NCBI GenBank assembly: GCA_018822845.1
Contig: JAHJJD010000075.1
Location: 1 to 64,000 of the forward strand
Reading direction: 5' to 3'
From: Gammaproteobacteria bacterium
GTDB taxonomy: Bacteria; Pseudomonadota; Gammaproteobacteria; Thiotrichales; Thiotrichaceae
Length of the DNA: 64,000 nucleotides
Shown: positions 63,801 to 64,000 of the stretch, piece after piece
Position numbering within the stretch: position 1 is the stretch's first letter
Layout: each line of letters opens with the position of its first letter
The notes under the pieces: model-generated
Told to the model about the DNA's origin: nothing
What the model saw: only the letters and a program-made list of their open reading frames with translations
Database searches by the model: none
Translations under genes and position numbers: made by a program

Positions 63801-64000
63801 CGACGAATTCCGTGAACAAAGTGAACGCAAGCACTACCTCGACCAGCAAAATGACGATCTGGTTGCGGCACTGGAAACGCTGGAAACTGCCATCCGCAAA
63901 ATCGACCGTGAAACCCGCGCCCGCTTCAAGGATACCTTCGATCGCGTCAACAGCCGTTTACGCGAAATGTTCCCGCGCCTGTTTGGTGGTGGCGAATGCT
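60802..64000 (+). CDS. smc: Chromosome segregation protein SMC (3' end beyond the window)
   Basis: The first 1,066 codons of SMC, the condensin ATPase that organises and separates chromosomes. The N-terminus reads MRLSKIRIAGFKSFVD with Walker A GPNGCGKS (residues 31-38), AVRWVMGESSAKHLRG and the Q-loop region. A long coiled coil (about 170-520) leads to the hinge (about 520-680), then the returning coil. The end (Walker B, signature) is outside the window. GTG 60802 starts the protein. Between residues about 562 and 609 the hinge carries two inverted palindromic repeats, in frame with no stop, coding Pro/Gly-rich loops on both sides of a normal-looking strand (GVTLLATESG). Confidence 0.97.
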   Translation, partial: MRLSKIRIAGFKSFVDPVILDLRSNLTGILGPNGCGKSNTIDAVRWVMGESSAKHLRGSSMEDVIFNGSSSRKPVGLASVELVFDNSDGALGGEYAQYAEISVKRQASRDGDSKYFLNGSKCRRRDITDIFLGTGLGPRSYAIIEQGMISRLIEAKPEELRNTLEEAAGISRYKERRRETETRMARTRENLERLADLREEVEKQLERLDKQAKAAQRFRELREEERKLEASFLLLQWQALKTDGEQRLRDLSQRSTAYQAQIAQVRHLEAIVEELRDQYTDANEALNVVQGEYYQAGSDIARVEQSIQHQRDIQRRQQDALRNAEQSIEETLRHAAEDREKLTEAESILADLEPREDELNEQLNMAEERLFAAEDQLNDWQEQWHAIQQRVAEPTRQAQVEKARMEQLERQLSQTTQRLERLQQEAANLSTARFVEDVQLLEARLAEAGEAHSLMEEQLASVTAALNQQQQEQRDVQVQLDQARSRRQSAQGRLASLETLQQSGLDKTNKARQQWLQANGLDNNARLAEQLRVENGWERAVETVLADDLDAVLVEVTAAPFPPIPNPSPARGEGNQEGAFPKAGVTLLATESGTLTPSPLAGEGRDGGNAGESGASTLASKVQSPISAATLLSNIHCADTLDEALAQRHSLASGESIITRAGLWLGPNWLRSRHRSDAHNGMLQRQQEIESLRAQLATLETSLADLQERSEALRDSIRANEQQRQQAQAETNRLHRAESEHRSRLHALQQRIDQLHSRRQQVEAEREELDAQRMQQQEDHLIATETRNAALEELETVQTERDQLAEAREELQHSVAEARRIQRECQDEAQDIRLSLETSRQQRANSTHQLERINSRLELLEQQRDTLLEQMHMQDDPAADLQSELEEALERRAEVELRLMQARQAVQAQEADIRSRENERVQAERLAEQIRTEQESRKLEWQTVQVREQTIAEQFAKTEFDAASLQAELAGNPDLAALQQQLESTRRSIQRLGAINLAAIDEFREQSERKHYLDQQNDDLVAALETLETAIRKIDRETRARFKDTFDRVNSRLREMFPRLFGGGEC
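62485..62625. repeat. Inverted pair of palindromic repeats inside the smc hinge
   Basis: The left unit (62485-62523) is CCCCCCATCCC, TAA, then a hairpin of CCCTTCCCCC-GCAA-GGGGGGAAGGG. The right unit (62588-62625) is the reverse complement of the same family; its 62590-62625 part is identical to the ybbA copy over 36 bases. The spacer (64 bases) codes for normal hinge sequence. Both units stay in the smc frame ([15 protein letters not shown] and [13 protein letters not shown]). Confidence 0.92.

Overview
The window looks like chromosomal DNA of a gammaproteobacterium, most likely a sulfur-oxidising member of the Thiotrichales near Thiothrix. This is inferred from gene content and order and was not tested by any search. 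Pointers are dnaG-rpoD followed by tRNA-Ile2, tesA/ybbA/ybbP, gltB-gltD, a periplasmic methanethiol oxidase operon, and a large exopolysaccharide locus beside c-di-GMP effector genes. The DNA is moderately GC-rich with densely packed genes, many overlapping by ATGA.

Region 1 (1-7.7 kb) is housekeeping: a possible recombinase remnant next to tRNA-Thr, trmJ, two sodium-coupled transporters (NSS and AGCS), smpB, a UbiF/UbiH-type hydroxylase, a secreted alpha/beta hydrolase and two small unknown genes. Region 2 (7.8-13.6 kb) is the most accessory-looking stretch. It holds a large KAP-type P-loop NTPase fused to a C-terminal formylglycine-generating-enzyme-like (C-type lectin fold) domain. The last 40 codons of that gene have the signature of a diversity-generating-retroelement variable region. 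A truncated HigA-like antitoxin, a small tyrosine phosphatase and a J-domain protein follow. No reverse transcriptase or template repeat is visible in the window.

Region 3 (13.6-21 kb) holds a divergent LysR/MFS pair, a thermonuclease lipoprotein, a DUF938 methyltransferase, and tesA divergent from ybbA-ybbP. Region 4 (21-45 kb) starts with a PilZ-like protein and a FimX-like protein with a degenerate EAL domain. It continues with glycosyltransferases, an O-antigen ligase/polymerase, a flippase and a DUF4091 lipoprotein. The mtoX operon (methanethiol oxidase, SCO-MauG fusion, SCO-TlpA fusion) sits inside the locus. Beyond it lie a polysaccharide deacetylase, another glycosyltransferase, a FemAB-like acyltransferase and a Wzc-type tyrosine kinase. 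Together these can build, polymerise and export a surface polysaccharide under likely c-di-GMP and phosphotyrosine control.

Region 5 (45-64 kb) is core again: yqiA-like esterase, gltD, gltB, dnaG, rpoD, tRNA-Ile2, rluA, an FGGY kinase with queF, an endonuclease/exonuclease/phosphatase-family protein, and the first 1,066 codons of smc.

A second theme is a set of GC-rich palindromic repeats, often in head-to-head inverted pairs (REPIN-like). They lie in a promoter region (14.6 kb), at the 3' end of a glycosyltransferase (40.2 kb), and in frame inside ybbA (18.2 kb) and the smc hinge (62.5 kb). The ybbA copy and one smc copy are identical over 36 bases.
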